Shown: positions 9,032 to 17,670, counted from the first letter of the stretch. The stretch: 64,000 nucleotides of DNA from Aquipluma nitroreducens (GCF_009689585.1 NZ_AP018694.1:2619001-2683000); one strand, 5' to 3'. Notes: generated from the sequence alone by a model not told the origin. Program-made: numbers and translations.

Positions 9032-10051
9032 TTATTTCATCGGAGCCACATCCAAAACCATAAACGTTCCTGGTTTCATTGGCGGGCGACGTTCGCCAGC
9101 TTTGGATTCTCCAAATTCGGCGGTTGACAAATACAAATGATGGGTTGTTTTATCGATGGTAATCGTGCGGGCGCCTCTTTGAGAGGTTACTGTTTCAAGA
9201 ACTTTGAAACTGTCCTTATTTTCTTCCTGAACAACTGTAATTGTACCATCACCGCCATTTGAGCTAAATGCACGTTTCAAAGTGGGGTCGAAAGCCACGC
9301 CATCGCAGCCGTCACCAATCGGGAGTGTGGTGATTACTTTTCCGGCTTCGGCATCCGAAACAACCATTAGTTTATTTCCGCAGACGCTGAAAAGACGGTG
9401 CGTTTCGTTGTCCAATGCCAATCCGCTGGGTTCTTCGCCCGGAGCAATCGACCAGCTTTTTTCAACCTTCAGCGTTTTGGGATTGATGACACTGATTTCG
9501 CTTTTATCCTCTATGTTTACGTAGATGATTCCTTTGCCGTCGGTTTGCGGAAATTCGGGTTTACCATCGAGTTGAATGGTCCCAATTTCCTTGCTTTGTG
9601 CGGGGTCAATTACTGAGGCATTGGAACTTCCACCATTGAAAGTATAAACCTTTTGAGAAAAAGGATCAAATAAAATGGCATCCGGATTTTTACCTGACAC
9701 TTGAATTTTTTCGATGACTTCCAAGGTTTTTAAATCGAAAACAGTTACTGAATTGTCGCGGCCATTGCTGGTAAAACCTTTATTTAAGCTTAGTGCAACA
9801 GCTATTCCATGAATTCCATTGGTATCTGGAATTTTGCCAATTTGTTTACCTGTTTTCAAGTCAACAACAAGCGCCATTGACGCATGAGAAACATACATAC
9901 GACCGGCCGTTTCGTCAACCGAGAGATAATCCCAGCCTCCATCGCCTTCGAGATGTATTTGGTTAACTACTTTGTACCCCGATTGAGCACTGACAAGGTT
10001 ACCACTAACGAGCAGAACTACAATGCAGATGATGGATAGTAAGTTTTTCAT
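9032..10051 (-). CDS. Exported YncE-like beta-propeller protein
   Basis: A 339-residue protein with a signal peptide (cleavage near VSAQ) and repeated blades of the YVTN/YncE type, such as GRMYVSHASMALVVDLKTGKQ, NSVTVFDLKTLEVIEKI and ASVIDPAQSKEIGTIQL. This predicts a seven-bladed periplasmic or surface propeller. YncE-like proteins bind ligands or partners; enzymatic activity is not usual and no catalytic motif is seen. It lies between the PAP2 phosphatase gene and the efflux operon, all on the minus strand, so it may be cotranscribed with either. Confidence 0.8.
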   Translation of the reverse strand: MKNLLSIICIVVLLVSGNLVSAQSGYKVVNQIHLEGDGGWDYLSVDETAGRMYVSHASMALVVDLKTGKQIGKIPDTNGIHGIAVALSLNKGFTSNGRDNSVTVFDLKTLEVIEKIQVSGKNPDAILFDPFSQKVYTFNGGSSNASVIDPAQSKEIGTIQLDGKPEFPQTDGKGIIYVNIEDKSEISVINPKTLKVEKSWSIAPGEEPSGLALDNETHRLFSVCGNKLMVVSDAEAGKVITTLPIGDGCDGVAFDPTLKRAFSSNGGDGTITVVQEENKDSFKVLETVTSQRGARTITIDKTTHHLYLSTAEFGESKAGERRPPMKPGTFMVLDVAPMK

Positions 10052-10078
10052 TTTCTTGATTTTTAGCTATTTATAGAC

Positions 10079-10696
10079 TTACAAATTACCAATTGGTTTA
10101 TTCTGTTTTTTTCGATTTCGGTGATTCAACCACTTTTGTGCTTTATAACAAAGAAATGCTGATCCGGCACCAACTACAGCACCTGCCAGCACGTCGCTCG
10201 GGTAATGAACGCCGAGGTGCATCCGGGAATATCCGACCAATGCGGCATAAGTATAGCAAGGCGCAATCACATACCATTTGGGAAACGCCAGGCTCAACGA
10301 GGTGGCCGTTGAAAAGACGTCAGAAGTGTGACCTGAAGGGAATGAGGAACTTCCCCCGGCGCTCAGTTTTTGAATGTCGGGATAAGTTTCGAATGGCCTG
10401 GCTCGGTTAACGGCATGTTTCAGGGCGGTAGCAAATACGGTTGTTACCAGAAATGACTCACCAATCATAAGTCCCTTTTGTCTTAATTCCTGATCTTTTT
10501 TAATCAATCCAGTTCCAAAAATCAGGATTGGAGCACCAATGCTGATGGGAGAAACACTGGTAGAAATTGTTTTAAAAGTGCCATCCAAATGCACATTCCG
10601 GTGTTCATTGATTTGTCGTAAAATCCGTATATCCAGGTTTTGCGAGTAGGTAGTGGCCGAAAGCAGTAGTAGCAAAAACAGAAGTATTTGTTTCAT
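10079..10696 (-). CDS. Exported PAP2-type acid phosphatase
   Basis: A 205-residue membrane or periplasmic phosphatase of the PAP2/vanadium-haloperoxidase superfamily. All three signature blocks are present in order: KHAVNRARPF, SFPSGHTSD and GYSRMHLGVHYPSD, which supply the Lys/Arg, the acid-base His and the nucleophilic His with its Asp. The N-terminal signal peptide and hydrophobic helices place the active site outside the cytoplasm. Likely substrates are undecaprenyl pyrophosphate, phosphatidic acid or lipid A phosphates; the sequence does not discriminate. It is divergent from the response-regulator gene across 116 bp. Confidence 0.88.
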   Translation of the reverse strand: MKQILLFLLLLLSATTYSQNLDIRILRQINEHRNVHLDGTFKTISTSVSPISIGAPILIFGTGLIKKDQELRQKGLMIGESFLVTTVFATALKHAVNRARPFETYPDIQKLSAGGSSSFPSGHTSDVFSTATSLSLAFPKWYVIAPCYTYAALVGYSRMHLGVHYPSDVLAGAVVGAGSAFLCYKAQKWLNHRNRKKQNKPIGNL

Positions 10697-10788
10697 TTAT
10701 TCGATGATTTTCATCGAAAGTAGTACTCAATTTTGTAGAGATTCTGTATTCCTGTTTTCGCATTCCAAATTCCTCCAATATTTGCTGA

Positions 10789-10796
10789 TATATTTG
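10789..10796 (+). promoter_or_regulatory. Candidate -7 box for the two-component operon
   Basis: TATATTTG matches the Bacteroidota -7 consensus TAnnTTTG and ends 16 bp before the ATG at 10813. No good TTTG -33 element is seen at the right distance, so the call is tentative. Confidence 0.35.
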
Positions 10797-10812
10797 TACA
10801 AAACTTTTCAGG

Positions 10813-11487
10813 ATGAAGATTTTAGTGATTGAAGACGAACTTGCCCTTTGCGAAACCATTGTTTCTTATTTGGAGGAAGAAGGTTACAGGTGCGAACAAG
10901 CTGCGACGGTTGAACTGGGTTCGGAAAAGGTGAACCTTTACGAGTACGATTGTATGCTTGTTGATATAGGTCTGCCCGATGGAAGTGGTTTGTTGCTGGT
11001 TAAAGAACTTAAGAAATGCCATCCTGAAACCGGAATTATCATCATCTCGGCTAAAAATTCGCTGGACGATAAAATTTCGGGACTGGATTTCGGCGCCGAC
11101 GATTACCTGACCAAACCGTTTCATCTTCCGGAACTTAATTCGCGCATTAAATCGCTGCTTCGTCGCCGAAAATTTGAAGGCAAACAGGAATTGGTCATTG
11201 ATAAAATAACCATTCAGCCCGAAAACAAGCAGGTTTTGGTCGGTGGTGAGCCGCTTCAACTCACCCGTAAAGAATTTGATTTGTTGATGTTTTTTGTCTC
11301 CAATCGCGGTCGCGTACTCACCAAAGAGTCGATTGCCGAGCACCTTTGGGGCGACTTTGCTGACTCTGCCGATTCATTCGATTTTGTTTATTCGCACATC
11401 AAAAACCTGCGGCGGAAACTGCTTGAACGAACCGGGACTGACTATTTTCAAAATGTATACGGAACCGGATATACTTTTATTGCATGA
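10813..11487 (+). CDS. OmpR/PhoB-family response regulator
   Basis: A 224-residue transcription factor with an N-terminal receiver domain (phospho-acceptor Asp51 in LVDIGLPDG, Ser79, Lys101 in LTKPF). The C-terminal winged helix of OmpR type includes the block LTRKEFDLLMFFVSNRGRVLTKESI and ends at NVYGTGYTFIA. It overlaps the histidine-kinase gene by 4 bp, so the two are a cognate pair. It is divergent from the PAP2/YncE/RND genes, which are natural candidate targets. The signal sensed is unknown. Confidence 0.93.
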   Translation: MKILVIEDELALCETIVSYLEEEGYRCEQAATVELGSEKVNLYEYDCMLVDIGLPDGSGLLLVKELKKCHPETGIIIISAKNSLDDKISGLDFGADDYLTKPFHLPELNSRIKSLLRRRKFEGKQELVIDKITIQPENKQVLVGGEPLQLTRKEFDLLMFFVSNRGRVLTKESIAEHLWGDFADSADSFDFVYSHIKNLRRKLLERTGTDYFQNVYGTGYTFIA

Positions 11488-12746
11488 AGCTTCAAACCAA
11501 AATAAACATTCGTTTTCTTGGAGTCACATTCCTGGTGTTCTCATTCGCCGGAGTGCTGTTCTACTTTGCTTTAGACAAGGTAGTTGATCAAAATATCCGT
11601 GAAATGCTTGAGTCACGCAAAGCGTATATCCTTCTAAACCTTCAGCAAAATACTCCAACCTCAGAATCAATAGAATCTCCTGATCATTCGATCTTCATTA
11701 AACGCACTGAAAAAATGCGTCAATACACTGTTTTTTCAGATACTTTGGCTTTCGATCAGGAGGAAAAAGAACTGATCCCCTTCCGAAAAATGACTTTTAC
11801 AGTTCATTCGGGTGGGCAGTTTTATGAAGTTATTTTACTGCAATCGTTGCTCGAATCTGAAGACCTTCTGATTGTTATTGTCTCGTTTATGGTTGTACTG
11901 TTTGTACTTGTTTTACTGGCGCTTTTTTTCCTGAACCGATGGCTATCTAACAACGCATGGAAGCCATTTTTCAAGAGTCTTTCGGTGCTAAATAACTGGA
12001 AGATTGGTGAAAGTCAGGTTGTCAGTTTTGATCGGACAGGCATTTCAGAATTTGATCAGCTAAACAGCACGCTTGAAAATATGATGCAGAAAATTCGGAC
12101 CGACTTTGTCAACCTGAAGGAGTTCACTGAAAATGCTTCACATGAGATACAAACTCCGCTGGCCATTATTAAATCAAAGTTGGAAATGGTGTTGCAGGAT
12201 AAAACACTGGACGACCAGCAACATCAGCGAATTCGAGCAGCCTTCGAATCCACGATCCGTCTTTCAAAACTCAACGAAGCTTTGCTTTTGCTTTCCAAAA
12301 TTGAAAACCGGCAATTTGTCAAAACGTCCGAAATCGATATTTGTGCGTTGGTTCAGTCCAAGCTAGATTATCTGGAAGAACTTTTCTCCCTGAAACAAAT
12401 TGAAGTGACTGTTCGGCTAGATAATCAGGTTGTATTTCGCATGAATCCTTTGCTGGCCGATATTCTAATCAATAATTTGGTTAGCAATGCGCTGCGGCAT
12501 AATATTGAAAATGGACAATTTATTATTTCATGTGCGAATCAGGAACTGACTATTTCGAATACCAGCCAACATGGAGAAATGGATGGTTCTCGGTTATTTC
12601 TCCGGTTTGCCAAACAAACAACTTCGAACGAATCAAATGGCCTGGGACTTGCCATTGCATACGAAATTTGCAAGAATTATCATCTTGACTTGAATTATAG
12701 CTATTCGGATGGAATGCACCACATGAAGATAAGCAAGAAGTCGTAG
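11484..12746 (+). CDS. Membrane sensor histidine kinase
   Basis: A 420-residue kinase with two membrane helices (about residues 11-32 and 130-156) flanking a small periplasmic sensor of about 95 residues. The HisKA helix has the phosphorylated His220 in ENASHEIQTPLAI, and the HATPase domain has the N-box DILINNLVSNALRHN and the G-box NGLGLAIAYEI. The periplasmic sensor shows no family I recognise. The overlap with the regulator gene indicates coupled translation. The catalytic core ends with YSYSDGMHHMKISKKS, and no receiver domain follows. Confidence 0.92.
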   Translation: MKLQTKINIRFLGVTFLVFSFAGVLFYFALDKVVDQNIREMLESRKAYILLNLQQNTPTSESIESPDHSIFIKRTEKMRQYTVFSDTLAFDQEEKELIPFRKMTFTVHSGGQFYEVILLQSLLESEDLLIVIVSFMVVLFVLVLLALFFLNRWLSNNAWKPFFKSLSVLNNWKIGESQVVSFDRTGISEFDQLNSTLENMMQKIRTDFVNLKEFTENASHEIQTPLAIIKSKLEMVLQDKTLDDQQHQRIRAAFESTIRLSKLNEALLLLSKIENRQFVKTSEIDICALVQSKLDYLEELFSLKQIEVTVRLDNQVVFRMNPLLADILINNLVSNALRHNIENGQFIISCANQELTISNTSQHGEMDGSRLFLRFAKQTTSNESNGLGLAIAYEICKNYHLDLNYSYSDGMHHMKISKKS

Positions 12747-12807
12747 AAAGAATTTCTGAACATGTAGACTACCAGTTTAAATCCCAAATTTCTACCAACT
12801 CACAAGG

Positions 12808-12815
12808 TAACTTTG
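12808..12815 (+). promoter_or_regulatory. Candidate -7 box ahead of the PepSY-like gene
   Basis: TAACTTTG matches TAnnTTTG and lies 28 bp before the ATG at 12844, in the 97-bp gap after the kinase gene. It suggests the small exported protein has its own promoter. Confidence 0.4.
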
Positions 12816-12843
12816 GTTTGTAAATCAAATAAAAACAAAAAAC

Positions 12844-13308
12844 ATGAAAAAGTTATTAATGTTATTCGCTGGTATTGCTTTGGTGATTAGTGTTTCTGCC
12901 GCAAATCAAAAAGATGACAAAATTCCGGTAACAGCTAAAGTCGGTTTTGTAGCAAAATTTCCGTCAGCACAAAAGGCTAAATGGAGCATTGAAAAACCCG
13001 GCGAGTTTGAAGTGGAATATGTTCTGAGCGGAGTCGAATCATCGGCGCTATTTGATACCAAGGGAAATCTGCTGGAAACAGAAACCGAAATCAAAGAAAG
13101 TGAATTGCCACTGGCCGTAAAAGCTACAATTGCCAATGATTTTGTCGGATATAAACTTGATGAAATTGAAAAAGCGACCAATTCAAAGGGAACTATTTCT
13201 TTTGAAATGGAAGCAGCCAAAGGCAAGGAAAAACTGGAAATTTCGTTTGATACGACTGGAAAATTGGTATCAAAGGAACCTCTGAAAGAAGCAGAAGTAA
13301 AGGATTAG
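12844..13308 (+). CDS. Exported PepSY-like (beta-lactamase-inhibitor-like) protein
   Basis: A 154-residue periplasmic protein with a signal peptide (cleavage near VSA-AN) and a tandem of the small alpha/beta fold seen in Bacteroidota PepSY-like proteins. The two units are FVAKFPSAQKAKWSIEKPGEFEVEYVL and ATIANDFVGYKLDEIEKA...SFEMEAAKGKEKLEISFD. Members of this group commonly sit beside two-component systems and may be regulated by them, though their biochemical role is unclear. The lysine/glutamate-rich composition suggests a soluble, abundant protein. No catalytic residues are apparent. Confidence 0.7.
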   Translation: MKKLLMLFAGIALVISVSAANQKDDKIPVTAKVGFVAKFPSAQKAKWSIEKPGEFEVEYVLSGVESSALFDTKGNLLETETEIKESELPLAVKATIANDFVGYKLDEIEKATNSKGTISFEMEAAKGKEKLEISFDTTGKLVSKEPLKEAEVKD

Positions 13309-13329
13309 GTCAGGAAGTATTTTTTACAA

Positions 13330-13360
13330 AACCCTACTTGTTTTGAAAGCAGGTAGGGTT
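13330..13360. terminator. Hairpin between convergent genes
   Basis: An 11-bp stem with one G-U pair (AACCCTACTTG / CAGGTAGGGTT) around a 9-nt loop, located between the PepSY-like gene and the convergent pepE. There is no clear U-tract on either strand, so termination is inferred from position. Confidence 0.45.
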
Positions 13361-13378
13361 ATGTGGTGCAGGATTTGA

Positions 13379-14086
13379 TTACTTAAGTAAAAAGCTCAAA
13401 TCATCAGCCGAACTCAACTCAACCGGAGTATTTCCTTTCCTGAATATACGTGCAGTCCGGCTTCCAATCAGTTGCATTTTTTTATCTTCAACAAGCAACA
13501 TGGTTCCTTCACGTAACCCAACGACATACATATCATTATTAATTTCAAGAAATTCTTCGATACGCTGTTCGCGGGTTTCGCCGCCATGTCCTTCAGGATT
13601 GGCATCGAGGTAATGTGGGTTAATCTGGAACGGAACCAAGCCAGTTGTATCAAAGCCTTTCGGGTCGATGATTGGCATATCGTTGGTCGTGCGAAGGGTA
13701 GGGCAGGCCACATTCGATCCCGCACTCCAGCCAATGTATGGTGTTCCGTTCTTCACTTTTTCGCGAATCACTTGCATCAGTTGATTATCGTGCAGCATCC
13801 TGACCAGTTGCCAGGTATTACCGCCTCCAACTACAATCACTTCTGCATCTTTCACTGCCTTAACCGGATCGCTGAAATGGTGAATGCTTTTCACTTGAAA
13901 GCCCAATTCGGCAAAGCGTTCAGCTACTTTTTGCTCATAAATGTCGAATGAAAATGTTACTGCGGCGTATGGAATAAACAATGCGTTCAATGGTTTATCG
14001 CCTAAAAACTTTTTGATTTCGTGTTTGGGATAGTCGAGGTATGCCTCCCCTGGCATAGTCGAGTTGCTGATAAGAAGAAGTTTCAT
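13379..14086 (-). CDS. pepE: Dipeptidase E (alpha-aspartyl dipeptidase)
   Basis: A 235-residue cytoplasmic serine peptidase of family S51 that cleaves dipeptides with N-terminal aspartate. The nucleophile elbow GWSAGSN (Ser121), the RTTNDMP segment (Asp136) and INPHY (His158) match the expected positions, and VVGGGNTWQL is the conserved glycine loop. Length is as for the family. The gene is 11 bp upstream of a minus-strand barrel gene's stop (14098), so it may be the distal gene of that operon. Confidence 0.9.
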   Translation of the reverse strand: MKLLLISNSTMPGEAYLDYPKHEIKKFLGDKPLNALFIPYAAVTFSFDIYEQKVAERFAELGFQVKSIHHFSDPVKAVKDAEVIVVGGGNTWQLVRMLHDNQLMQVIREKVKNGTPYIGWSAGSNVACPTLRTTNDMPIIDPKGFDTTGLVPFQINPHYLDANPEGHGGETREQRIEEFLEINNDMYVVGLREGTMLLVEDKKMQLIGSRTARIFRKGNTPVELSSADDLSFLLK

Positions 14087-14097
14087 GTGTATTTTGT

Positions 14098-14901
14098 TTA
14101 GAATGAGATTAGTTTAAATCCAAACGAGAAGGGATAGATGACAGGCCCGCGACGGCGTTCAAATAAAGGCACGATATCATATGATGCAAAAAGATTCGCC
14201 CAGCGGTAACCCATTCGGAATGTTGCCGCTACTTTGTAATCGTTAATTGAGTAATCGCCGGGCGATTTCAATTTCTCCCTTTTGCCGTCTTTCCGGTATT
14301 TCAATTTGGTATGCGATTCAAACTTTTTGGCTCCGGTTACGCCTGTTGCAAAATACAGGCGGTTGGCATTGTTGCGAATTGGAATTTGAAACTCAACAAG
14401 TAAAGGGACTTCCAGATATGCAATGGAAAGTTTTGATTTTTGGCTGGAATCGTAATAGATTATTGAAGGATGTATTTTCTTGGTTTCGTCGATCGAAATG
14501 GTCGTATTGTTATCCAGATGATAGCTTTGGAAACTCAATCCCAGTCCGGTAACCAAGCCAATGTTATTCCGGGTTTGCTGGAATCCTCTTGAGTATTGCA
14601 GGATATTCAGGTTCAACACATTTGAGCGAAACAGGTCGTTGTCGAGGAAGTGGTCTTCAGAAGCCGGATACATGCTGTAACCTGCGTTTGCCAATCCATT
14701 AAATCCAAATTCAATTCCTGACCAGTGGCCCTCAAATTTCTCATCCCAATAGTTGTAACCTTCATTCGTTAAATCCTGCACATCAATCAATCCGGAGAGC
14801 CTGCCTTTGGGGCTCTGAACGACAATGATCGAGTCATTTTCCTGGGCAAATGCCAGAAACGAAGCGAAGGATGCCAGAAGGATGAAAAACAGGTGTTTCA
14901 T
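14098..14901 (-). CDS. Outer-membrane beta-barrel protein (PorT-like), paralogue A
   Basis: A 267-residue protein with a signal peptide (FASFLAFAQ) and an eight-stranded-barrel-like C-terminal region of the Bacteroidota outer-membrane barrel family that includes PorT. It ends in FKLISF with the C-terminal aromatic residue expected of barrels. It shares the block GHWSGIEFGFNGLANAGYSMY and similar strand order with the protein encoded at 15081-15953, so the two are tandem paralogues. Both lie downstream of an ECF sigma / anti-sigma-like pair, which suggests envelope-stress or growth-dependent control. No specific ligand is evident. Confidence 0.75.
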   Translation of the reverse strand: MKHLFFILLASFASFLAFAQENDSIIVVQSPKGRLSGLIDVQDLTNEGYNYWDEKFEGHWSGIEFGFNGLANAGYSMYPASEDHFLDNDLFRSNVLNLNILQYSRGFQQTRNNIGLVTGLGLSFQSYHLDNNTTISIDETKKIHPSIIYYDSSQKSKLSIAYLEVPLLVEFQIPIRNNANRLYFATGVTGAKKFESHTKLKYRKDGKREKLKSPGDYSINDYKVAATFRMGYRWANLFASYDIVPLFERRRGPVIYPFSFGFKLISF

Positions 14902-14902
14902 T

Positions 14903-14994
14903 GGAAAAGTACCTAAAGTGCCTAAAATTTGGAGTGCCTAAAGTTAAATTTTTGAAGTGCTCAAGGCACTCCGAACCAAGGCACTTCGAATTTT
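14903..14994. repeat. Intergenic degenerate 'agtgcctaaa' repeats with inverted copies
   Basis: The spacer upstream of the barrel gene has tandem AGTGCCTAAA-like words (around 14912-14941) followed by GAAGTGC and, inverted, GGCACTTC. It resembles the other degenerate tandem words found in intergenic spaces of this window. No coding capacity is seen. Confidence 0.45.
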
Positions 14995-15023
14995 TCTTAT
15001 TGCAAAGGTAAGTAATCAAAAGC

Positions 15024-15057
15024 AAAAGGAGTCTATCCGTCTCGATAAACTCCTTTT
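15024..15057 (-). terminator. Rho-independent terminator after barrel paralogue B
   Basis: A stem AAAAGGAGT / ACTCCTTTT with a partly paired 16-nt interior lies just after the stop of the gene at 15081-15953. On the minus strand the stem is followed by GCTTTTGATT, a modest U-tract. It separates the two barrel paralogues transcriptionally. Confidence 0.6.
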
Positions 15058-15080
15058 TGGTTTTCTGAACTATTTGCTGT

Positions 15081-15953
15081 TTAATTTAGAAAGCTAATTC
15101 CGATGGTGAATGGTGTAAGTTCGGGCCCTTTGCCTGATTGAAACAATGGAGTCAGGCTGTAATTGGCAAACAAACAAATGTCTTTGTATCCGATACGTGC
15201 TGTGGCTTCGTATTTGAACGCATTAAGATTGAATCCACTCCGGTCTTTATCTTTTTTGTCGCCATATTTTACTTTCGTATGCGATCCGATTTTAACGCCT
15301 CCAATGATACCTGCATTTACGAACAAACGGCCTTCGTTGTGATTTACCGGAACCTGAAACTCCAGTAAAAGTGGGACATTCAGGTAAGTAATGGCAAGTT
15401 TTGTTTTCGAAAGGTTATCAGGATTTAGGCTAACGGGCTCGGTCATGAACTGTCCTTTTTGCAAGGTATAAGAGTTTTCAAATCGATAATTGTTGAAACT
15501 TAAACCCATTCCGGAAACGAGCCCAATGTAATTCTTGCATAAACCAATATTCAACTCGTAAAAGTTAAAATCGATTTCCAATGATTTACCCTGATTAAGC
15601 GACATGAAATCTTTATCAGATGCGTTGTACATGCTATAGTCGGGTTTGTCAAAAGCATTAAATCCAAATTCAATTCCTTCCCAGTGTCCTTTGAATTTAT
15701 TGGGGTCAACTTCGTGGTGCTTATTTCTTCCCCAAAGGATTTCAGTACCTCCGTCATGATCGATTACCCTGACGTCCTTCTTACCGATGCGCACAATCGC
15801 TGTATCCTGAGTTTTCTGCTGATTAACGGTATCTGAATTAAGAATCACATCTGGAGACGAGTTGGAAAGTTTTATTTCAGAAATTGTCTCCTGAGCTGTT
15901 AAATTCAGAGTGAATGCAGCTATTGCGATGATAGAGAGAATAATTTGTTTCAT
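15081..15953 (-). CDS. Outer-membrane beta-barrel protein (PorT-like), paralogue B
   Basis: A 290-residue paralogue of the protein at 14098-14901. It has a signal peptide (cleavage near NLTAQ), a 70-residue linker region containing VRIGKKDVRVIDHDGGTEI, and then the shared barrel starting GHWEGIEFGFNAFDKPDYSMY and ending FTIGISFLN. In this sigma-factor operon type, a barrel encoded right after the anti-sigma factor is a common arrangement. It starts 61 bp after the stop of the anti-sigma-like gene. Function beyond outer-membrane location is unknown. Confidence 0.75.
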   Translation of the reverse strand: MKQIILSIIAIAAFTLNLTAQETISEIKLSNSSPDVILNSDTVNQQKTQDTAIVRIGKKDVRVIDHDGGTEILWGRNKHHEVDPNKFKGHWEGIEFGFNAFDKPDYSMYNASDKDFMSLNQGKSLEIDFNFYELNIGLCKNYIGLVSGMGLSFNNYRFENSYTLQKGQFMTEPVSLNPDNLSKTKLAITYLNVPLLLEFQVPVNHNEGRLFVNAGIIGGVKIGSHTKVKYGDKKDKDRSGFNLNAFKYEATARIGYKDICLFANYSLTPLFQSGKGPELTPFTIGISFLN

Positions 15954-16014
15954 GGCTGTAAGTTTTAAAATTTGCAGGTATGACGGCGAGCTGTTTCGAA
16001 ATGTTACAGCCGGT

Positions 16015-17052
16015 TTATTTTTTTTCGAGAGGAATTGAAAAGGCCATCAGTTTGCTTTCGAAATCAACACTGGTAATTTTCCCGTTTTTCACCTCGTATC
16101 CAATCCGTTCGCCTGAAATCTCCGATGCCAGGTTTAAGCCCAGGCGGGCAATTCGCTGTGCCGAAAACAGGCCTTCTTTACCGACTTTTTGAACCCGGCT
16201 TGCCAGAAACTCTTCAACTGACATCACATTTTTCGACTCATTTATTTTCATCATATTAACCGCGCGGGAGAACGCCAACTGTTCTTTTAAGGGTTCCTGA
16301 TCAAGTTTAGGAACTATCGGGTCAATTTGTGTAAGTGCAGTCAAATCAAGGGTTGTAGCGGGCGAATCTATGGGTCGGGTTTCTTCCGGCTCAATTTTGG
16401 TTTTTTTCTGAACGGTATTTACTTTTTCAGGCTTACTTTTCGCAGGACCTGCCGCTGTTTGGATCGTCTCTTTTGATTCTGCTTTTTTAGCTATGGCATT
16501 AGGTGTGGCTTTTGGCAATGCCCCAGCCAGTTCCATTTTTGTTTTTTGCGATTCAGGAGAATTCGGAGTTTGAATGACAGAATTAATTCCCCAAGCTAGC
16601 AGAATTACTGCAGCAGCCCGGGCAACCCAGTTCATCACAATTGTTGCTCCCGATTTTCGGTATAGCTTCCGTTTTTTCGGATATTTTATTCCTGAATCTG
16701 GTTTCAAACGTGTTCTGGCAAATAAATCGTATTCTTTTTTCAATTCAGGATTACCGGCAAGGAATGTTTCAAACACTTTATTTTCATTGGCATCCAAATC
16801 GCCTTCCATATAGGCCACAACAGTGTTTTCAAGCCTACTGTTTTCGTCAGCCAAACTTTTATGCAACTGTTTCTTTTCCTGAAATACAACAAATTCTTGC
16901 GGGAGTTTAATTTCTTCAAAAAGATGAAGTTCTTCCTTCAAATCAGGATTTTGGTTCAAGAAATCCAAAAACTGGTCGATCAAGCTTTCTGGTAGATTAC
17001 CTTCCATGTAATCTATGAAAAAGGATTCGTAATTATCTCTTGTGATTTTCAT
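16015..17052 (-). CDS. Membrane anti-sigma-like protein with duplicated N-terminal domain
   Basis: A 345-residue protein encoded directly after an ECF sigma factor. Two copies of a helical segment (YMEGNLPESLIDQFLDFL, residues 15-32, and YMEGDLDANENKVFETFL, residues 81-98), each followed by NP-(D/E)-LK-(E/K)-E, resemble anti-sigma domains of the non-zinc type, which cap ECF sigma factors. One membrane helix (about 138-158) follows. The extracytoplasmic part begins with a Lys/Glu/Pro-rich linker and ends with a small conserved-looking domain (EEFLASRVQKVGKEGLF onward). Gene order makes it the likely anti-sigma for the gene at 17144. The duplicated domain is unusual. No zinc ligands are seen. 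Confidence 0.7.
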   Translation of the reverse strand: MKITRDNYESFFIDYMEGNLPESLIDQFLDFLNQNPDLKEELHLFEEIKLPQEFVVFQEKKQLHKSLADENSRLENTVVAYMEGDLDANENKVFETFLAGNPELKKEYDLFARTRLKPDSGIKYPKKRKLYRKSGATIVMNWVARAAAVILLAWGINSVIQTPNSPESQKTKMELAGALPKATPNAIAKKAESKETIQTAAGPAKSKPEKVNTVQKKTKIEPEETRPIDSPATTLDLTALTQIDPIVPKLDQEPLKEQLAFSRAVNMMKINESKNVMSVEEFLASRVQKVGKEGLFSAQRIARLGLNLASEISGERIGYEVKNGKITSVDFESKLMAFSIPLEKK

Positions 17053-17067
17053 CTGTCTGTAATTTGT

Positions 17068-17094
17068 TTTTTAATTGCCAGATGGAACTCGCCA
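17068..17094 (+). repeat. 27-bp dispersed intergenic repeat, copy 1
   Basis: Matches the reverse complement of 62163-62189 at 26 of 27 positions. Both copies lie in intergenic spaces and contain AATTGCCAGATGGAA. It is immediately followed here by a perfect palindrome (17094-17111). Confidence 0.75.
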
Positions 17095-17111
17095 TCCGCC
17101 AGTTGGCGGAT
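17094..17111. repeat. Perfect palindrome ATCCGCCA-GT-TGGCGGAT
   Basis: An 8-bp perfect inverted repeat with a 2-nt centre in the 91-bp spacer between the sigma and anti-sigma-like genes. It may fold in the shared transcript or be a dispersed palindromic unit. Confidence 0.5.
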
Positions 17112-17143
17112 TCTCCTGTGTGTGAAGTCTCTCATGGCTCGTT

Positions 17144-17629
17144 TCATACGACTACCTCCATTTTACCGATGTAATTTTTAAGGAAAACCCTTGCACGGTA
17201 TATGTAAACCTTAACCTGGGCTTCACTCAATTTTGTAATATCTCCAATTTCCTGGTACGAATATCCTTCGTAATCGCGCAGTAGAACTACTGTGCGTTGA
17301 ATTTCAGGCAATTGTCCTACTGCGATATTCAGGATTTCAGCCAAATCGGAGTATTGTGTATCGTGCACGTCTTCCGGAATTTGGTAATCGGCGATATAAG
17401 TCTGCCGCTTATCTTTCCGCAAAATATCTATCATGGTGTGGTAAGCAGTTGTGAATAGATAGGATTTTACCTTATCAAAACTGACGTTTCCGGCGTTTCG
17501 CCACAATTTCTCATAGCTATCCTGAACAATATCACGGGCACGTTCTTCGTCCTTGATATTCTTCAGGATAAAGCGGAAAACATTATCTGAATAAAGATCA
17601 ACCGATTGGTTGTATTCCTTTACATTCAT
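17144..17629 (-). CDS. ECF-type RNA polymerase sigma factor
   Basis: A 161-residue sigma factor with region 2 (SDNVFRFILKNIKDEERARDIVQDSYEKLWRN, with the DNA-melting segment following) and region 4 (LPEIQRTVVLLRDYEGYSYQEIGDITKLSEAQVKVYIYRAR) typical of extracytoplasmic-function sigma factors. It directs RNA polymerase to a small regulon, and the following anti-sigma-like and barrel genes are its likely first targets. It starts 42 bp downstream of the stop of the S41 protease gene on the same strand. Confidence 0.92.
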   Translation of the reverse strand: MNVKEYNQSVDLYSDNVFRFILKNIKDEERARDIVQDSYEKLWRNAGNVSFDKVKSYLFTTAYHTMIDILRKDKRQTYIADYQIPEDVHDTQYSDLAEILNIAVGQLPEIQRTVVLLRDYEGYSYQEIGDITKLSEAQVKVYIYRARVFLKNYIGKMEVVV

Positions 17630-17670
17630 GCTGATTTGCTTACTTTTTACTTCGTAAGACGATCAACCTC

